8,251 nucleotides of DNA, from the NCBI GenBank assembly GCA_030426005.1, contig JAUHZM010000133.1:1-8251 (forward strand), in the 5' to 3' direction. The notes below the pieces were generated by a model, which did not search any database, was not told where the DNA came from, and saw only the letters and a program-made list of their open reading frames with translations. The first letter of the stretch is position 1; every line of letters begins with the position of its first letter. A program made the position numbers and the translations under genes. Of this stretch, positions 4,589-8,251 are shown in pieces. Origin of the DNA: Gammaproteobacteria bacterium (GTDB lineage Bacteria; Pseudomonadota; Gammaproteobacteria; Arenicellales; Arenicellaceae).

Positions 4589-7423
4589 ATGAGTAACGAA
4601 AAGCCGGGTAGTCAGTATAAAGACACCATTAATCTGCCAAAAACTGCGTTTCCGATGAAGGCAGGTTTGCCTAATCGAGAGCCGCAAATTCTCAAAAAGT
4701 GGGCAGAAATTGATGTGTATCATGCGTTGCAATCACAGCGAGCGGATGCGCCTGCGTATATTTTGCATGACGGCCCGCCGTATGCGAATGGCAACATTCA
4801 TATCGGGCATTCGGTTAACAAGATTCTTAAAGACATCATCATCAAGTCACGCAACCTCAAAGGCTTGCGCGTGCCCTACGTGCCTGGCTGGGATTGTCAT
4901 GGTCTGCCGATTGAAATTCAGGTCGAGAAAAAACACGGTAAAGCTGGGCAGAAAATCGATAAGAAAACATTTCGCGAAAAGTGCCGTGAATACGCGCAAC
5001 GTCAAGTAGAAACTCAAAAGGCCGACTTTATCCGTTTGGGTGTGCAGGGTGATTGGGAATCGCCTTATTTGACGATGGACTTCAAAACCGAAGCCAACAT
5101 TGTTCGGAGCCTGTCGAAGATCGTTGCGGCAGGGCATTTGTATCATGGTTTGATGCCAGTTTACTGGTGTCCCGCGTGTGCCTCAGCGTTGGCCGAGGCC
5201 GAGGTCGAATACCAAGATAAAGTATCGCCTGCAATTGATGTGGCGTTCCCGATCGCGGATACAGCTGACTTTGCTCAGCGTATTTCGGTTGATGTAGCTA
5301 GTCTCACCAATCCGAGTGTGGTGATCTGGACCACAACCCCCTGGACGTTGCCTGCCAATGAGGCGGTGTCCTTACACCCGGAACTCGACTATGTGTTGGT
5401 CCAGGCGGGAGAGCGACAATTGGTGCTTGCCGCAGACTTGATGGAGTCCGCCTTGGCGCGTTACGAACTAGGTGACGGCGAGGTGCTGGCTCGATTTAGT
5501 GGCCAAGACTTGGAATTATTAAGTCTGAAACACCCGTTTTATGCCAAGCAGGTGCCCGTGATTCTGGGTGATCACGTGACCACCGATGCTGGTACCGGTG
5601 CGGTGCATACCGCGCCAGCGCATGGCGGCGATGACTTTGCCGTGGGTAAGCGTTACAACATTCCGGTTAATAACCCCGTTGGTTCAAACGGTACCTTTCT
5701 GGATTCGACCGAATTGTTTGCTGGTGAATTCGTGTTTAAGGCCAACCCGCATGTAATCGAAGTGTTGGAGCAGCATGGCGCATTGTTAAAGCATGTGGAT
5801 TACACACACAGTTATCCGCATTGCTGGCGTCACAAAACGCCGATGATTTATCGTGCCACGGCGCAATGGTTTATAGGCATGGAAAAACAAGCAGGTGACA
5901 AAGGTCTTCGGTATCAGTCATTGCAGGCTATTGAGGCTGTGCGCTGGGAACCTGATTGGGGTCAGGCGCGTATCAAAACCATGGTCGAGAATCGTCCCGA
6001 TTGGTGTGTGTCACGTCAGCGTAATTGGGGCGTGCCCATCACCATCTATTTACATAAAGAAACGGGTGAGATGCATCCCGATACTGTTGCGCTGATGGAA
6101 CAGGCGGCACAACGCATTGAGCAAGCGGGTATCCAAGCGTGGTATGACCTCGATGATGCGGAGCTGCTGGGCGATGAGGTCGACAACTACGATAAGGTGA
6201 CCGACACGTTGGACGTGTGGTTCGATTCGGGTGTCACGCATCACAGCGTACTCGATGCGCGTGACGAATTGCATACGCCAGCCGACCTGTACCTTGAGGG
6301 CTCGGATCAGCACCGCGGGTGGTTTCAGTCAAGCTTGCTCACCAGTGTCGCGATGCACGGCAAAGCACCGTATAAAACCGTGTTAACGCACGGGTTTACC
6401 GTCGACAAACACGGTAAAAAGATGTCTAAATCTTTAGGCAATGTGATGGCTCCGCAAGAGGTTATTAATAGTCTGGGCGCGGATGTGTTGCGACTGTGGA
6501 TCGCGGCGACTGACTACCGTAGCGAAATGACAATCTCGCAAGAGATTTTGCAGCGCACCAGCGAGTCCTACCGTCGAATTCGCAATACCATTCGCTACTT
6601 GCTTGGCAACCTGGATGGCTTTGCGCCTGATGAGGCGCTGCCGTTTGACGAGCTTCTGGATCTGGATCAATGGGCCGTACGTCAGGCAGCAAAGTTGCAA
6701 CAACAAGTTCAAGCGGCCTACGAGTCGTATCAGTTCCATCAGATTTATCAGCGCTTGCACCAGTTTTGCGTGGTAGACATGGGCGGTTTTTACCTAGATA
6801 TCCTTAAAGACCGTCTTTATACCCTGGGAACCAAATCGAGTGCGCGCTTGTCGGCGCAAACGGCAATGCAGCACATTCTTGAAGTATTAGTGCGCTGCGT
6901 GGCGCCGATCATCAGTTTTACTGCTGAAGAGGTCTGGGGGCACATGGCGGGCGAGCGCGAAGCGTCTGTGCTGTTCGCCACCTATTACACTAAGCTTGAT
7001 GAGATTAAAGCGGATGCCGCGGCAGATGCGCGTTGGCAAGCCGTGATCGCTGCGCGCAACGAGGTTGCCAAGCAGATCGAAGCCGTACGAACGGCCGGAA
7101 AAATTGGTTCGGCGTTAGACGCGAATGTGGCGCTGTTTGCCGACGGCGATGTAAGTGCTGCATTGAAGACAGTCGGTGACGAGTTGCGTTTCGTGTTGAT
7201 TACGTCGGACGCCTCCTTGGCAGACTTAGCACAAGCTCCAGCGGATGCGGTTCAGAGTGAGATCGCCGATCTTAAAATTCGTGTCTCGGTTTTGGAAGAC
7301 ACAAAATGTGTGCGGTGCTGGCATCGTCGTCCTGAGGTAGGGTCAATTGAAGCCCATCCAGAGCTCTGTGGACGCTGCGTGAGTAACGTCGACGGTGACG
7401 GTGAATCTCGCACCATTGCGTAA
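4589..7423 (+). CDS. ileS: Isoleucyl-tRNA synthetase
   Basis: Class I aminoacyl-tRNA synthetase that charges tRNA-Ile and hydrolyses mischarged valine. At 944 residues it is close to E. coli IleRS (938). The Rossmann fold carries HIGH at 71-74 within NGNIHIGHSVNK and KMSKS at 611-615. The CP1 editing domain shows the threonine-rich WTTTPWTLPAN (247-257) and HTAPAHGGDDF (340-350), whose Asp349 corresponds to the E. coli editing Asp342. The anticodon-binding helical domain follows (about 660-850). The C-terminus holds a zinc site of four cysteines at 907, 910, 927 and 930, with the same spacing as E. coli 901/904/921/924. All this marks the typical bacterial type with full editing. The ATG at 4589 gives the usual N-terminus (YKDTINLPKTAFPM at 11-24); the Shine-Dalgarno is weak (AAAGA around 4576-4580). 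lspA begins five bases after the stop. Confidence 0.98.
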   Translation: MSNEKPGSQYKDTINLPKTAFPMKAGLPNREPQILKKWAEIDVYHALQSQRADAPAYILHDGPPYANGNIHIGHSVNKILKDIIIKSRNLKGLRVPYVPGWDCHGLPIEIQVEKKHGKAGQKIDKKTFREKCREYAQRQVETQKADFIRLGVQGDWESPYLTMDFKTEANIVRSLSKIVAAGHLYHGLMPVYWCPACASALAEAEVEYQDKVSPAIDVAFPIADTADFAQRISVDVASLTNPSVVIWTTTPWTLPANEAVSLHPELDYVLVQAGERQLVLAADLMESALARYELGDGEVLARFSGQDLELLSLKHPFYAKQVPVILGDHVTTDAGTGAVHTAPAHGGDDFAVGKRYNIPVNNPVGSNGTFLDSTELFAGEFVFKANPHVIEVLEQHGALLKHVDYTHSYPHCWRHKTPMIYRATAQWFIGMEKQAGDKGLRYQSLQAIEAVRWEPDWGQARIKTMVENRPDWCVSRQRNWGVPITIYLHKETGEMHPDTVALMEQAAQRIEQAGIQAWYDLDDAELLGDEVDNYDKVTDTLDVWFDSGVTHHSVLDARDELHTPADLYLEGSDQHRGWFQSSLLTSVAMHGKAPYKTVLTHGFTVDKHGKKMSKSLGNVMAPQEVINSLGADVLRLWIAATDYRSEMTISQEILQRTSESYRRIRNTIRYLLGNLDGFAPDEALPFDELLDLDQWAVRQAAKLQQQVQAAYESYQFHQIYQRLHQFCVVDMGGFYLDILKDRLYTLGTKSSARLSAQTAMQHILEVLVRCVAPIISFTAEEVWGHMAGEREASVLFATYYTKLDEIKADAAADARWQAVIAARNEVAKQIEAVRTAGKIGSALDANVALFADGDVSAALKTVGDELRFVLITSDASLADLAQAPADAVQSEIADLKIRVSVLEDTKCVRCWHRRPEVGSIEAHPELCGRCVSNVDGDGESRTIA

Positions 7424-7428
7424 CGATT

Positions 7429-7929
7429 ATGAGTAAACAACAAGCGAATCGTCACCTGTCGTGGCTATGGTTGAGCGCGGTGGTGATCATCGTCGATCAG
7501 CTCACCAAGTACTGGGCAGAACACATCCTAGGGCCAACGGGGGTCGTGAAAATCTTGCCCGTATTTGATTTGTCACTGGCCCACAATACTGGCTCGGCAT
7601 TTGGTATGTTCGGCGGCCTAGGTGGAATCCAACATGTGTTTTTTGTTGCGCTGGCAGTCATCGTTTCGATTGTCTTGACGGTGTTTATTCGTCGGCTTGC
7701 CACACACGAGCGTCATTTGGCGGTTGGCTACTCATTGATCATTGGTGGCGCACTGGGTAATGCCATTGACAGGTTGGTGTATCAGTATGTGGTAGATTTT
7801 ATTCATTGGTTTTACCAGGACTGGCACTATCCACATTTTAATATCGCAGATTCGGCGATATTCATCGGTGCCGGTTTATTGATTTTTGAAGCCTTTGGCA
7901 AACCCTTTTTGAATCTGAGATCAGAATGA
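7429..7929 (+). CDS. lspA: Lipoprotein signal peptidase (signal peptidase II)
   Basis: Inner membrane aspartyl protease that removes the signal peptide of prolipoproteins after lipid attachment. Its 166 residues are the usual family size (E. coli 164). Four membrane segments can be seen, at about 11-29, 67-87, 97-114 and 139-157. Conserved blocks are DQLTKYW (23-29), HNTGSAFG (52-59), GGALGNAIDR (106-115), VVDFIHW (121-127) and FNIADSA (137-143). The catalytic pair is D123 and D141, with the 18-residue spacing of the E. coli enzyme. It begins five bases after ileS with no clear Shine-Dalgarno, suggesting translational coupling. Its TGA stop overlaps the ispH start as ATGA. The usual fkpB gene does not follow it. 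Confidence 0.97.
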   Translation: MSKQQANRHLSWLWLSAVVIIVDQLTKYWAEHILGPTGVVKILPVFDLSLAHNTGSAFGMFGGLGGIQHVFFVALAVIVSIVLTVFIRRLATHERHLAVGYSLIIGGALGNAIDRLVYQYVVDFIHWFYQDWHYPHFNIADSAIFIGAGLLIFEAFGKPFLNLRSE

Positions 7930-8251
7930 AAATTTTACTCGCCAATCCGCGTGGTTTCTGCGCCGGTGTTGACCGCGCGATCGAAATCGTTGAGCGCGCG
8001 CTCGAGTTATTTGATGCGCCGATCTACGTGCGCCACGAAGTCGTACACAATCGATTTGTGGTCGATGATCTCAAGCGCAAAGGTGCTGTTTTTGTTGAAG
8101 AATTGGATGAAGTGCCTGATGGCGCGACCGTGATCTTTAGTGCTCACGGCGTATCGCAAAAAGTTCAGAATGAAGCGGCCAGTCGTGATTTAAAGGTGTT
8201 TGACGCCACATGTCCGTTGGTAACCAAGGTGCATATGGAAGTAAAACGGTA
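7926..8251 (+). CDS. ispH: 4-hydroxy-3-methylbut-2-enyl diphosphate reductase IspH, 3' part outside the window
   Basis: Iron-sulfur enzyme that makes isopentenyl and dimethylallyl diphosphate from HMBPP, the last step of the MEP pathway. The ATG at 7926 overlaps the lspA stop (ATGA, four bases shared). The first 108 codons are in the window, about one third of the usual 310-320 residues. The translation begins MKILLANPRGFCAGVDRAI and is very close to E. coli IspH. C12 and C96, two of the three cysteines that hold the [4Fe-4S] cluster, and the substrate-binding H41 (HEVVHN) and H74 (SAHGVSQ) all fall at exactly the E. coli positions. The frame is open to the right edge, where the last codon is cut after two bases. 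Expression probably comes with ileS-lspA. Confidence 0.97.
   Translation, partial: MKILLANPRGFCAGVDRAIEIVERALELFDAPIYVRHEVVHNRFVVDDLKRKGAVFVEELDEVPDGATVIFSAHGVSQKVQNEAASRDLKVFDATCPLVTKVHMEVKR

Overview
The window is a stretch of conserved bacterial chromosome, almost certainly from a gammaproteobacterium. The predicted IspH, RibF, IleRS, LspA, MurJ and S20 proteins all look like enterobacterial or pseudomonad homologues. The gene order (proB, rpsT in reverse, murJ, ribF, ileS, lspA, ispH) matches the arrangement I recall from pseudomonads and related marine gammaproteobacteria. Base composition is moderate and looks even throughout by eye. I cannot name a genus.

Layout. (1) 1-959, plus strand: the 3' part of proB (proline biosynthesis), cut by the left edge. 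(2) 995-1022: a perfect inverted repeat with A and T tracts, a bidirectional terminator shared by the convergent proB and rpsT. (3) 1049-1315, minus strand: rpsT for ribosomal protein S20, with its own sigma70-type promoter and a strong ribosome binding site before a GTG start. (4) 1316-1552: a divergent control region between rpsT and murJ. (5) 1553-4443, plus strand: murJ (lipid II flippase), a small DUF2203-like gene overlapping the murJ stop by one base, and ribF (FMN/FAD synthesis), tightly packed as one likely transcription unit. (6) 4444-4588: a 145-base gap with a plausible promoter and a small leader hairpin. (7) 4589-8251, plus strand: ileS, lspA and the 5' third of ispH, spaced by +5 and -4 bases, so probably a second unit fed by the gap promoter and by read-through from ribF.

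The products serve core functions: amino acid synthesis (ProB), translation (S20, IleRS), envelope building (MurJ for peptidoglycan, LspA for lipoproteins), flavin cofactors (RibF) and isoprenoid precursors (IspH). IspH feeds undecaprenyl phosphate, the lipid carrier of the lipid II that MurJ flips, so the cluster links isoprenoid supply and cell wall export in a loose sense.

I found no mobile element, CRISPR array, tRNA, phage gene or sign of a novel defence or metabolic system. The points that deserve a second look are modest: the uncharacterised DUF2203-like gene coupled to murJ, the murJ GTG start with no visible Shine-Dalgarno, the GTG start of rpsT, the absence of fkpB between lspA and ispH, and the ileS leader.
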